Below are positions 16,801 through 23,042 of a stretch of DNA of 23,042 nucleotides, piece after piece. Position 1 is the stretch's first letter; each line of letters starts with the position of its first letter. The notes below the pieces were generated by a model. The model was not told the origin of the DNA, made no database searches, and saw only the letters and a program-made list of their open reading frames with translations. This DNA is from a virus, in the IMG/VR virus record IMGVR_UViG_3300018049_000158, positions 1-23,042 of that record. One strand, 5' to 3'. The position numbers were made by a program, and so were the translations under genes.

Positions 16801-19149
16801 GTCCGTCAGAGAATTTCTCTAAACGATGCAAACAACTTTACGAGTGCAGGTAGCCTAGAGGATGCGATTTCTACACTTCCGCCGAACACTTCTCAAATCC
16901 TTGCATCTGTGTTTGATAATATTAATCCGACATGGAGAGAATATGCTTGGGGTTGGGCAGGTATCGAAAGCAGAGAAACTGAGGAACAGCTTCTCAACGG
17001 TGGTATACCAACTACATCTGAAAGCACATTTGGTAGATTTGCTACTCGATTGTTTATCCCGCGTATACGCTCTCGCGAAGTACGATTCCACGCAAAGGGT
17101 CTGAAACCGAATACTATCCACTATCCGTTCTTTGATGGTATACGTGTTGATTCTTACGTAGTACAACTTAGCAGACTCGGACTCAATGCACAATACTGGG
17201 ATCACGAAAGATGGTGGTGGTCCAACCGCAGAACATGGGTGTGGCCAGGTTGGGATTCACGTCTGTTCTTCAGGAGACGTTGGTGGAGATGGCACCCATA
17301 TTGGCAAGACACACAGCCTTCTGTAACTCAGAGGCGCCTCGTCTCGGATGAAAACGGTGAGATAAAGGGATCATTCATGATTCCAAATAATAACGAGGAT
17401 GTTTTCTTTGCCGGTGAAAGAACATTCTCTCTTTATGATATTACTGAAGAAGATCTACTTAACTCTACATCAAGAGCTTCAACTGTATATACGGTTGAAG
17501 GTACGAACTCTGTTAGAATAGAAGGGAATAGGACCGCCGGCGGAAGATCTTCTTATGGTCTAGGTCTATTCCTTATATTTGCCTTTGACCCTGTTGCTCA
17601 GGCATTCAGAGTAGAGAATCCTTCAGGTGCATATATTACAAAGATCAGAGTGTACTTCCAATCAAAAGATACTGTAAACAACATTCCTGTAGATTGTGAG
17701 ATTCGCCCGATGGTGAATGGATATCCTGCAGCAGAAGAGATTGTTGAAGGTGGATTTAAACAGCTGCAGGCATCAGAAGTAAATGTTTCTGACGATGCAT
17801 CCGCTGCTACAGACTTCGTATTCGACGTTCCAGTTTACCTTGAGGGTAACAAAGAGTACGCATTCGTTCTCAGAGCAGCGACAGATGCTTATAACGTCTG
17901 GACAGCTAAGATGGGTGACTTCATTCTTGGTAGAACTGATAAGAAAGTTTCAAAGCAACCTTCTCTGGGAGCTTTCTTCGTATCATCAAATGGTACAACT
18001 TGGAACGGTATTCACGATCAAGATATTACATTCCAGATCGAAAGAGCAGAGTTCGAGACAAGTGGCTCGGTCATTATGCACAATGATGTAATTGTTCCGA
18101 AACTTATTCCTGAGAATCCGTTCTTATTCGATTCTGGAAGTGATATCGTAAGAGTCATTCATCCGAACCATGGTCTACAAGTTGGCGATGATATATCATT
18201 CCCAGGCGTAGACTCTTCACTTAGCTATCCGCTTTCAAATGCTTCAGTACTTGCTGGAATGTTCGATGTTAAGAAAGTTGATAACACTGGTTATCACATT
18301 CAGATCAGTGAGAACGCTACGGGTAATGCAAGATCCGGTGGTTCTAATGTTCAGGCTCCTGATAATGCCGTAATGGATGAGATGTATCCGTCAATCGAGG
18401 TATTTACACCTTCAAAGACAAATACGTCTATGCAGGGTAAATTTACATACGGTCTATCTCTCGCGGGCGCATCCGGATCAGAAGGACACGGTACAACATA
18501 CAATCTAGAAGCAGATTACACTCATAACTTGGTACCATTTGAAGCTTATAAGTTTGATGCTCCAAGAGTAATCGTATCAGAAAAGCTAGAGGAAGATATA
18601 GAGCATCCGGATAACACTGCGTTTATTAAGGTAAATCTGACCACTACTTCGGATTGGGTATCGCCAATTGTATCAGCATCAAGAGCTTCTATTACAACCA
18701 TTAGTAATATTATTGATAATCAGGATTCTGCAGATGACGTATCGCCTTTCAATAATCCTCTAAGCTTTATCTCAGAGACCGATCCATTTGGTGGTACTTC
18801 AGCTGCTAAGTATGTAACAAAACCAGTTACAATTGAAGAACCAGCAAAAGGACTTAAGGTCATTCTTTCTGCAAATAGACCGAAAGCTGCAAGCTTCGAT
18901 CTCTATTACAAGATTGTTAGCGGTGACGGAAATCTAAATGAAACAGCATGGGTTTACCAAGATCCTGATACTGAAGTACCGTTCGATGAGGATCCCACTA
19001 AGTTTAGAGAGTATCGCTACACAATTGGTGGCGTAGGTGGAACACTCGACGAATTCACAACGTTTCAGATTAAGATCGTTATGAATAGTTCTAACAGCTC
19101 TCGAGTCCCAGTCTTCAAAGACTTCAGAGCAATTGCTTTAACGGTGTAA
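13822..19149 (+). CDS. Giant baseplate/tail-fibre structural protein, DUF4815-like N-terminus
   Basis: 1775 residues, the largest gene here. The N-terminus (YKDDFRDSANYHRILFNSGRA, then RELTQMQTIIQREMERFG and NIFKDGAAVNP) matches the DUF4815-type start seen in large virion proteins of marine T4-like phages. Residues about 94-146 carry the TLTGATSGAVAKVVDY...GETLTG module shared with gp53 and gp8. A long strand-rich middle follows. Residues about 1124-1161 form a Trp/Arg-rich segment with 11 Trp in 38 residues, placed between FFDGIRVDSYV and a G.I.G.F.IPN stretch. The C-terminus has repeated beta-sandwich-like strands ending FKDFRAIALTV. No enzyme motif was found. It probably forms an arm or long peripheral baseplate element to which the fibres downstream attach; a gp7-like scaffold role is an alternative. 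Confidence 0.72.
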   Translation: MASPLIQNIFSNVYKDDFRDSANYHRILFNSGRAVQARELTQMQTIIQREMERFGNNIFKDGAAVNPVQNVYINNKFDFVKIQNTGLTASAIIGFTLTGATSGAVAKVVDYIAPEDGDPATLYVTYSSGGGINGDSRFRTGETLTGGPISIYVQSTNTTDNPSIGYATKASVQTGAFFVKGHFVQSNPQSIIVSKYSSTPTEIVGFRVTETAHTVLDDTTLYDNSQDNYNLTAPGADRYKISLDLVTQTEAAANDWDFVFLANIVGGDVVQINDGADGYNRILDVMAQRTKEESGNYTVRPFTSFFQEDSANTHLILNVAGGVGYVNGYRASPGPNKIRVPKPTDTEVRADEAISATYGNWVEVDTMLGDSGFPDVTNLTTVNLRSATTHGGSTIGTARVRSVEPVGSNYKVYLFDIQMNTSQDFRSTRSIGTSTTNYADVVLQNGNAVLEGIQDANLFFPLPYTRPESIEAAAAYYTYSTLRNFTATTTSGNATISANAGETFDNTNSWIVFDDTTGAVISSPTITLTGSPVGNSADISAGNGSNGIRVVAILQKGGSGDGNAYKTKTLTNTTVTSTVTSDSEGTWISLENADIYNVTRITAVDSDGPDLSSRFYLDNGQRDNFYGVGKIRLNPGQVAPVTDVFVRFNHFAHSGDGDFFCVSSYPVGTGSGQILYSEIPSYRQTNGERVELRDVLDFRPRKDNTNANFTGTGSSSSEIPPNTDLITVTPTYYLPRRDALVLQDNGDLAYLTGTSNFNPQYPKIPDNSMQLYSFQLEPNTLNPKDLQSRHYDNRRYTMRDIGKLHHKINKVEELATLSLLDLEASTLEVLDGSGNPRTKAGFLTDDFKDHRASNVDDLEFRASIDPTQGIMRPGYRQKNVPLIIDSDASLLANTVLRSDYILLDYTSTLMLEQPIASRIQNINPFTVINYNGTLIMSPSGDEAGDNDSIRLRVDGRDEIGIETFLNNILGQDDTREVLRQLENNPEFGGRAAFVRQRISLNDANNFTSAGSLEDAISTLPPNTSQILASVFDNINPTWREYAWGWAGIESRETEEQLLNGGIPTTSESTFGRFATRLFIPRIRSREVRFHAKGLKPNTIHYPFFDGIRVDSYVVQLSRLGLNAQYWDHERWWWSNRRTWVWPGWDSRLFFRRRWWRWHPYWQDTQPSVTQRRLVSDENGEIKGSFMIPNNNEDVFFAGERTFSLYDITEEDLLNSTSRASTVYTVEGTNSVRIEGNRTAGGRSSYGLGLFLIFAFDPVAQAFRVENPSGAYITKIRVYFQSKDTVNNIPVDCEIRPMVNGYPAAEEIVEGGFKQLQASEVNVSDDASAATDFVFDVPVYLEGNKEYAFVLRAATDAYNVWTAKMGDFILGRTDKKVSKQPSLGAFFVSSNGTTWNGIHDQDITFQIERAEFETSGSVIMHNDVIVPKLIPENPFLFDSGSDIVRVIHPNHGLQVGDDISFPGVDSSLSYPLSNASVLAGMFDVKKVDNTGYHIQISENATGNARSGGSNVQAPDNAVMDEMYPSIEVFTPSKTNTSMQGKFTYGLSLAGASGSEGHGTTYNLEADYTHNLVPFEAYKFDAPRVIVSEKLEEDIEHPDNTAFIKVNLTTTSDWVSPIVSASRASITTISNIIDNQDSADDVSPFNNPLSFISETDPFGGTSAAKYVTKPVTIEEPAKGLKVILSANRPKAASFDLYYKIVSGDGNLNETAWVYQDPDTEVPFDEDPTKFREYRYTIGGVGGTLDEFTTFQIKIVMNSSNSSRVPVFKDFRAIALTV

Positions 19150-19150
19150 T

Positions 19151-19351
19151 ATGAAAGTAAAAGGTCATAATAACCTTTTGAAAGACTTCGCATCAGGTGC
19201 AGTTGTAAATACTGATATATCATCAATGAGGGCGGCAAGGGAAAGACGTGCCGCCCAATTACAAGAAAAAGAAAGATTCAATAATCTAGAAAAAGAAGTG
19301 AGCGACATTAAAATTCTTCTAGAAAAAATAATAGGAAAGTTAAATGACTGA
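19151..19351 (+). CDS. Small coiled-coil protein of unknown function
   Basis: 66 residues beginning two bases after the previous stop (TAATATG). The N-terminus (LLKDFASGAVVNTD) is followed by an Arg/Ala-rich helix (SSMRAARERRAAQ) and a Leu/Ile-heptad-like helix (FNNLEKEVSDIKILLEKIIG) likely to form a coiled coil. Similar small proteins sit between large structural proteins and fibres in marine T4-like phages, where no function is established to my knowledge. Its stop lies inside the next gene (eight-base overlap), which suggests translational coupling to the S74 fibre; an assembly helper or fibre adaptor is a guess. It contains a GC-rich hairpin at 19230-19256. Confidence 0.65.
   Translation: MKVKGHNNLLKDFASGAVVNTDISSMRAARERRAAQLQEKERFNNLEKEVSDIKILLEKIIGKLND
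19230..19256 (+). other. GC-rich perfect inverted repeat inside the 66-residue gene
   Basis: GGGCGGCA at 19230-19237 pairs perfectly with TGCCGCCC at 19249-19256 across an 11-base loop. The bases after it are A-rich rather than T-rich, so it is not a typical terminator. It lies 88 bases before the fibre start at 19344 and might influence mRNA stability or coupling; it also simply encodes the RAARERRAA repeat. Confidence 0.55.
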
Positions 19352-20195
19352 AATTGCCATTAATAATACTATCGATTATTGGAGACTCCAATATAATACG
19401 CTGCAAGCGGATGTTACGACTTTAACAGATCGTGTCAATGATCTAATTGGTGATCCCGATATTCCTGGTGATACCGGAACTATTGATGGTGACGCTAAAA
19501 GCAATTTCTCTTCCGCAAATGCTGCTATTTTATATGATGTCAATACAGGTGTATTCACACATACTACTGGCGGGGGAACAACCGTAAATAATAGTAATGG
19601 TGTAGTTGTTCAGGATATCGGATTAGACGATTGGGGTCACGTTTCGTCCATCGGTTCTGTTGATCTTGATAATAGATATATGAGGCCGGACGTGCTGGTA
19701 ACAAAAACTTCTGGCGATATCACATTAAATGACAATATTGCATTAAACATTGGTTCAGGAGATGATGCAGAGCTTTTCCACGATGGAGCAAATCTCTATC
19801 TTGATCTAAATAATGATGATAACATGTACATCCGTGATGGAAATAGTGGTAACGCTACCCGTTTTACTTTTTCGGTATCAAATGGTAACTTTACTGCAAC
19901 AGGAAACGTAACAGCTTATTCGGATTTAAGATTAAAAAGTAATGTAGAAAAAATTACAGATGCTGTTAAAAAAGTACAAAGTCTAAACGGCGTAGTCTTT
20001 GATAGACTAGAAGAAAGTTTAGATCAACGTGGAACCGGGTTAATTGCACAAGAGGTGCTAGCAGTATTACCAGAGGCTGTAGTCGAGGATGAGAACGGAT
20101 ATCTTTCAGTTGCTTATGGTAACCTTGTTGGTCTGCTTGTAGAATCTATTAAAGAATTGAAATCAGAAATAGAAGAGCTCAAAGGTAGTCAGTAA
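19344..20195 (+). CDS. Tail fibre with self-cleaving S74 intramolecular chaperone domain
   Basis: 283 residues. Residues 1-40 are a helical, probably coiled-coil start (YWRLQYNTLQADVTTLTDRV). The middle contains fibre strands, including LNIGSGDDAELFHDGANLYL followed by a D-rich loop. The C-terminal ~91 residues are a Peptidase_S74 domain: SDLRLKSNVE (Ser193, Lys198, the expected self-cleavage pair), VFDRLEE, GTGLIAQEVLAVLPEAV, LSVAYGNLVGLLVESIKELK. Known S74 domains trimerise the fibre, then cut themselves off just before this Ser. Cleavage would leave a ~192-residue trimeric fibre. It overlaps the preceding small gene by eight bases and the following adhesin gene by one (TAATG). The role is probably host recognition at the baseplate periphery. 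Confidence 0.88.
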   Translation: MTEIAINNTIDYWRLQYNTLQADVTTLTDRVNDLIGDPDIPGDTGTIDGDAKSNFSSANAAILYDVNTGVFTHTTGGGTTVNNSNGVVVQDIGLDDWGHVSSIGSVDLDNRYMRPDVLVTKTSGDITLNDNIALNIGSGDDAELFHDGANLYLDLNNDDNMYIRDGNSGNATRFTFSVSNGNFTATGNVTAYSDLRLKSNVEKITDAVKKVQSLNGVVFDRLEESLDQRGTGLIAQEVLAVLPEAVVEDENGYLSVAYGNLVGLLVESIKELKSEIEELKGSQ

Positions 20196-21007
20196 TGACA
20201 CTACAAACATCTGGACCAATCTCTATAGCAGATATATCCAATGAATTCACTGGTGACTCTCGTCCTAACAGTTTAAGTGAATTCTATAGACGTGGGCCGA
20301 GGGTGCCTGATGCGCTTGCTAACTTGGGAATTCCCCTTAGCGGTACAATAAGCGTTGGTGATTTCTACGGCGGAAGAGGTCCATTGACCCTAGAATGGGA
20401 AATCATTGGTGGCGGTGGAGGCGGTGGAGGCGGCGATGACGCCCCGTACCAGTCAAACTTTCGCCCCGCAATCGCTCTGGATGGGCTTGGAGAGACCGGG
20501 GAACAATCTTATTTTAGAGTATTAGATTTCCCGAATGGATTGGATCAACCTTCTCAACTTGCTTTTGAAAGCGTTGTGAATGGTGGAACAGGTGGTATAA
20601 GCTTCGATATCAATGAGGGAACAGATCCCCATCCTAGAGGTACAGATGGTGAAGCAAGTTTTTATGGTCCAGGAGGATTGGGCGGTGATGGAAACCTTAA
20701 CGGAGAGAATGCTCCTTCAGGATCATATGGTGCCGCCGGCGGCGGAGCAGGCGGAGATCGAAGCGGTTACGGCGATGCTGCAGGTCCATCAGGCAGAGGA
20801 GGATTTGCTGGTCAAAGAACTTCCGGTACTACCGTCGTAAAACCTGGATCAAGGGTTGAAGTTTTCGTAGGCAGGGGTGGCGGCGGTGACCAGGTAGGAA
20901 CATATAACGGCGGTAACGGTAGACGTGGATACTTCAAGGGAACTATTGTAGAGACCGGACTAGTATTAGAACAGGCATCAACTGGTAATAAAGATTGGAC
21001 AATATAA
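20195..21007 (+). CDS. Glycine-rich adhesin-like fibre protein
   Basis: 270 residues. The start (LQTSGPISIADISNEFTGD, then NSLSEFYR) is a fibre-attachment type N-terminus common in marine phages. After SVGDFYGGRGP comes a strand, then nine consecutive Gly (residues 72-80, bases 20408-20434), and the rest is rich in Gly motifs (GPGGLGGDG, AAGGGAGGDRSGYGDAAG, GRGGGGDQVG, GGNGRRG). This recalls gp38-type adhesins of T-even phages, where Gly-rich motifs form a polyglycine-helix sandwich and intervening loops contact the receptor. The relation is by composition, not proven homology. Its position right after the S74 fibre suggests a tip adhesin. A Gly-rich ice-binding-like wall or generic structural repeat is the alternative. 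Confidence 0.65.
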   Translation: MTLQTSGPISIADISNEFTGDSRPNSLSEFYRRGPRVPDALANLGIPLSGTISVGDFYGGRGPLTLEWEIIGGGGGGGGGDDAPYQSNFRPAIALDGLGETGEQSYFRVLDFPNGLDQPSQLAFESVVNGGTGGISFDINEGTDPHPRGTDGEASFYGPGGLGGDGNLNGENAPSGSYGAAGGGAGGDRSGYGDAAGPSGRGGFAGQRTSGTTVVKPGSRVEVFVGRGGGGDQVGTYNGGNGRRGYFKGTIVETGLVLEQASTGNKDWTI

Positions 21008-21564
21008 TGATAGAAAGTTTCAACCAATATTCCCAGCATCTAGAAGATCTACCTGAAGCCCTAAGAAGCGGTATATACGAGATCGGATTTTCTTGGAAAG
21101 ATGGGCTTGAAAGAATTGGGGTTCTTACACGAGACTCTAAAGTCTTTCATAACATATTAAAACATTTAAATTCAAAAGTAGATTACAATCTTGTACCCGG
21201 ATCCATTTATCTAATGGAAGGTAAAAGATACGTATGTTCTATTGATCCTGAAGTAGAACCATTCAAGATTTATATTGATGAGGGTATAAAAAATCAATTG
21301 GTTGGATATAATATTTCGAATGGCGAGATATACGAAACCAAGACCTATACCAAATCTTTAGGAACTATAGAGGTTAAAAGATATCAGGATGATGGTACTT
21401 TTACGACTCAAGAGGAATTCCCAGTAGATCCAGATGACTGGCCAGGAAACCCTGGTATATTACAGACCGCCAAGGAAAACGACATATTGATGGATCTGAT
21501 ACATAGACCAGATCAGAATTTTTATTATTTAAGGATACGTTTTAATGCTACTCGAAAGCTTTGA
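21007..21564 (+). CDS. Unknown fibre-locus protein, tandem paralogue A
   Basis: 185 residues from the ATG at 21007, which overlaps the preceding stop (TAATG) as other couplings here do. A TTG four codons upstream is an unlikely alternative. The protein has a short helical start (MIESFNQYSQHLEDLPEALR), strands with a VGYNISNGEIYETK segment, and a C-terminus (DDWPGNPGIL, then NFYYLRI) that parallels the next gene. No known domain, catalytic motif or membrane segment was recognised. It is soluble in appearance and rich in Tyr/Asp/Glu. A fibre chaperone or adhesin-associated role is inferred only from its place between the adhesin and the BppU-like gene. Confidence 0.6.
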   Translation: MIESFNQYSQHLEDLPEALRSGIYEIGFSWKDGLERIGVLTRDSKVFHNILKHLNSKVDYNLVPGSIYLMEGKRYVCSIDPEVEPFKIYIDEGIKNQLVGYNISNGEIYETKTYTKSLGTIEVKRYQDDGTFTTQEEFPVDPDDWPGNPGILQTAKENDILMDLIHRPDQNFYYLRIRFNATRKL

Positions 21565-22123
21565 ACATTTATATGATGATTTAAAAAACTTAGACGATGA
21601 ACTGAAATCAGATATTATAGAATTAATATTTTGTTTAAGAAACCACGTTTTAACTATTACACCATGTTTTCTGAGATTTGATCTTTTAAAAAAATATTTA
21701 ATCGAAAAAGGTTTATTCGAATTATTAGAGAATATAATTGATCGTAATGCTGCTGGATATGGTATAGATCTGTCTGTTTTAAACGGCGTCTATAAGATCT
21801 ACGTTTTACATAAAGAAGAAAAAAGAAATCAATATGGTGTAATTTCGGGTACAGGATATAATATAAGATTTGTTGATAATGAACCTGAGATATATGAAAT
21901 CAAAGAATATATGAATGATCGAAGTTATGTTAGAATCTCGAAAGAGAATGATGATATAAAGATTGAAAAAAGTAAAGAAATATTATCTGATCGTTGTGAC
22001 TGGAAAGGTCCAAAAGAGATATTAGATATCGTTCAAGAGAATCGATTTTGGGCAGTGTTATTAACAAAAGAGGATAAGAATCAATCCTATCTTCGTATTA
22101 GTCCTCTAAGGGGACTTGTGTAA
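21545..22123 (+). CDS. Unknown fibre-locus protein, tandem paralogue B
   Basis: 192 residues. Its start (LLESFEHLYDDLKNLDDELK) and end (CDWKGPKEILDIVQENRFW, then QSYLRI) line up with the preceding gene, as does an EPEIYEIKEY stretch with the neighbour's GEIYETKTY. The two are therefore probably a diverged tandem duplication. It overlaps paralogue A by 20 bases. It is more AT-rich and more Lys/Ile-rich than the baseplate genes, which could mean recent acquisition or relaxed composition. No function can be assigned; co-chaperone or receptor-binding accessory roles are speculative. Confidence 0.6.
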   Translation: MLLESFEHLYDDLKNLDDELKSDIIELIFCLRNHVLTITPCFLRFDLLKKYLIEKGLFELLENIIDRNAAGYGIDLSVLNGVYKIYVLHKEEKRNQYGVISGTGYNIRFVDNEPEIYEIKEYMNDRSYVRISKENDDIKIEKSKEILSDRCDWKGPKEILDIVQENRFWAVLLTKEDKNQSYLRISPLRGLV

Positions 22124-22138
22124 TTAAAGAGAATACAT

Positions 22139-22486
22139 ATGGCGCAATATGAAGAGATAACAATTGATCAAGGTGCAGATGCTACAATTGAACTCTATCT
22201 TTTAAATAAAGATGGAACAGAAAAGAATGTAACTGATCATACAGTTTCCGGTAAATTAAAGAAAACGTATAACACAAAAGACTCTGATTCCATTCCATTT
22301 AATACATCAATTGTTGATGGTGCAAATGGTATTATATCATTCGGATTAACAAACACTGAAACCGATGCATTAAAAGCCGGAAGATATGTTTATGATATAG
22401 AAATTTCTTATGACAGTGATGGCAATACAATCGTAGAAAGAATATTAGAAGGTATTATTACTGTTACTCCTTCTGTCACTCGATAA
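22139..22486 (+). CDS. BppU-like beta-sandwich structural protein
   Basis: 115 residues. The pattern ITIDQGADATIELYLLNKDG, then VSGKLKKTYNT, GIISFGLTN and a LKAGRYVYDIEI stretch ending in LEGIITVTP resembles the N-terminal anchoring domain of BppU-type baseplate proteins and small conserved virion proteins of marine T4-like phages. Such domains are small beta-sandwiches that fix receptor-binding parts to the baseplate. It contains no catalytic motif, signal peptide or membrane segment. It starts 15 bases after paralogue B and is the last gene before a late promoter. Confidence 0.65.
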   Translation: MAQYEEITIDQGADATIELYLLNKDGTEKNVTDHTVSGKLKKTYNTKDSDSIPFNTSIVDGANGIISFGLTNTETDALKAGRYVYDIEISYDSDGNTIVERILEGIITVTPSVTR

Positions 22487-22493
22487 TTATTTG

Positions 22494-22501
22494 TATAAAT
22501 A
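22494..22501 (+). promoter_or_regulatory. Perfect T4-type late promoter TATAAATA
   Basis: An exact late consensus lies in the 43-base gap after the BppU-like gene, 28 bases before the ATG at 22530. It probably gives the lectin-like gene its own late transcript. An AAAAAGG ribosome-binding site at 22515-22521 follows. Confidence 0.85.
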
Positions 22502-22529
22502 GATAGAAAGAATCAAAAAGGTTTAAAAC

Positions 22530-23042
22530 ATGACAATATTTCACATGGGCTCAGAAATATTCGATCCTGGAAAAATAGGGTCAGGAATTACTTACGGGGA
22601 ATACGGAGGCCTTGAGGGTGGCCCGTTAGGAAATATGTTAGTAAACGCTAGAACGTTTTTAAACTGTTACAGTGAAAACAATAGGAACATTCTTTCCTTC
22701 TCGAATGACGCGGTGCTGGCGTCTACTTCCCCTAGTGGCCTTTGGATTCACTATAGAAGTACAAGGGAAGATGGAACATCTACTGCATACTCGAGTGGCG
22801 GTACTTTGGCAATAGCTGGAACTGATTGGGATAATGCTCGAATAACTTCGAGTTCAAGAGGGTTTTATTACGAAAGAAATAGTACTACTGGTTATGTTTA
22901 CAATTCTGAAACCGATTCCTATGACACGGTTTTAGGTAAGTCGTACGCCGGTACGGTAGATATACACGTAAGATTAGATGCGGTAGACGGATTCGTAAGG
23001 GTTTATTATGATAATATACTTAAATACGGCAGATCCGGCAGC
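22530..23042 (+). CDS. Lectin-like fibre/adhesin protein (3' end missing)
   Basis: The frame is open from the ATG at 22530 to the window edge (171 codons) with no stop. The ATG is preceded by AAAAAGG and a perfect late promoter. The N-terminus (MTIFHMGSEIF followed by Gly-rich turns) is not recognised. Residues about 65-165 look like a concanavalin/LamG-type beta-sandwich: LWIHYRSTRE, then GFYYERN, TGYVYNSE, and the hallmark VDIHVRLDAVDGFVRVYYDN, which matches the strand of such lectin-like domains that precedes a ligand-facing edge. This suggests a carbohydrate-binding virion protein. The C-terminus is not visible, so total length and partners are unknown. Confidence 0.68.
   Translation, partial: MTIFHMGSEIFDPGKIGSGITYGEYGGLEGGPLGNMLVNARTFLNCYSENNRNILSFSNDAVLASTSPSGLWIHYRSTREDGTSTAYSSGGTLAIAGTDWDNARITSSSRGFYYERNSTTGYVYNSETDSYDTVLGKSYAGTVDIHVRLDAVDGFVRVYYDNILKYGRSGS

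Noticed and set aside
16855-17205. Antisense reading frame opposite the giant protein gene
   Set aside because: It lies inside a well-supported + strand gene, has no ribosome-binding site or recognisable domain, and all other genes are on the + strand.
20732-20743. GCCGCCGGCGGC palindrome in the adhesin gene
   Set aside because: It is explained by runs of Ala/Gly codons in a glycine-rich protein; no loop or T-tract makes it a terminator.
20995-21006. Upstream TTG start for paralogue A
   Set aside because: The ATG at 21007 overlaps the preceding stop as TAATG, a coupling used repeatedly here; the TTG adds only four residues (MDNI) and would overlap the previous gene further.

Overview
The window is part of the late structural region of a T4-like (contractile-tailed) bacteriophage. 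It resembles the tail clusters of marine T4-like phages (cyanophage or pelagiphage type) more than T4 itself: moderately AT-rich DNA, every gene on the + strand, many stop/start overlaps, T4-type late promoters (TATAAATA), and baseplate genes 53, 27, 5, 25, 6 and 8 recognisable from protein motifs. The host is probably Gram-negative, because the cell-puncturing device carries several peptidoglycan hydrolase domains, but the host genus cannot be read from this sequence. No tRNA, CRISPR, insertion sequence, integrase or host-derived metabolic gene was seen.

Layout. 1-8040 encodes the central hub and puncturing device: the end of a tube-cap protein (gp48/gp54 family), gp53, gp27, a short gp5 (OB-fold plus SleB-like hydrolase), a 723-residue protein with a degenerate amidase-like domain and an M15 peptidase, a separate beta-helical spike (gp5 C-terminal type) headed by half of an SGNH hydrolase, and a 285-residue protein that looks like a decayed M15-type fold. 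A short intergenic region (8041-8124) carries a late promoter motif and a sigma70-like promoter. 8125-11601 encodes the wedge: gp25 (TTG start), gp6 and a protein in the gp7 position. A perfect late promoter at 11631 precedes a gp10-like N-terminal protein, gp8, a 1775-residue DUF4815-like structural protein and a 66-residue protein. 19344-22486 is a fibre/receptor-binding block: an S74 self-cleaving fibre, a glycine-rich adhesin-like protein, two tandem paralogues of unknown function and a BppU-like beta-sandwich protein. A further perfect late promoter at 22494 drives a lectin-like gene that runs off the window.

How the genes work together. gp27 and gp5 form the hub at the end of the tail tube, the spike and its associated hydrolases breach the cell wall, gp53/25/6/7-like/8 build the wedges around the hub, and the 3' genes supply peripheral fibres and adhesins. 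The most unusual part is 2499-8040. There the functions T4 combines in one gp5 polypeptide (cut during maturation into a lysozyme part and a needle part) are spread over separate genes, with four different hydrolase-related folds, some apparently catalytically dead.
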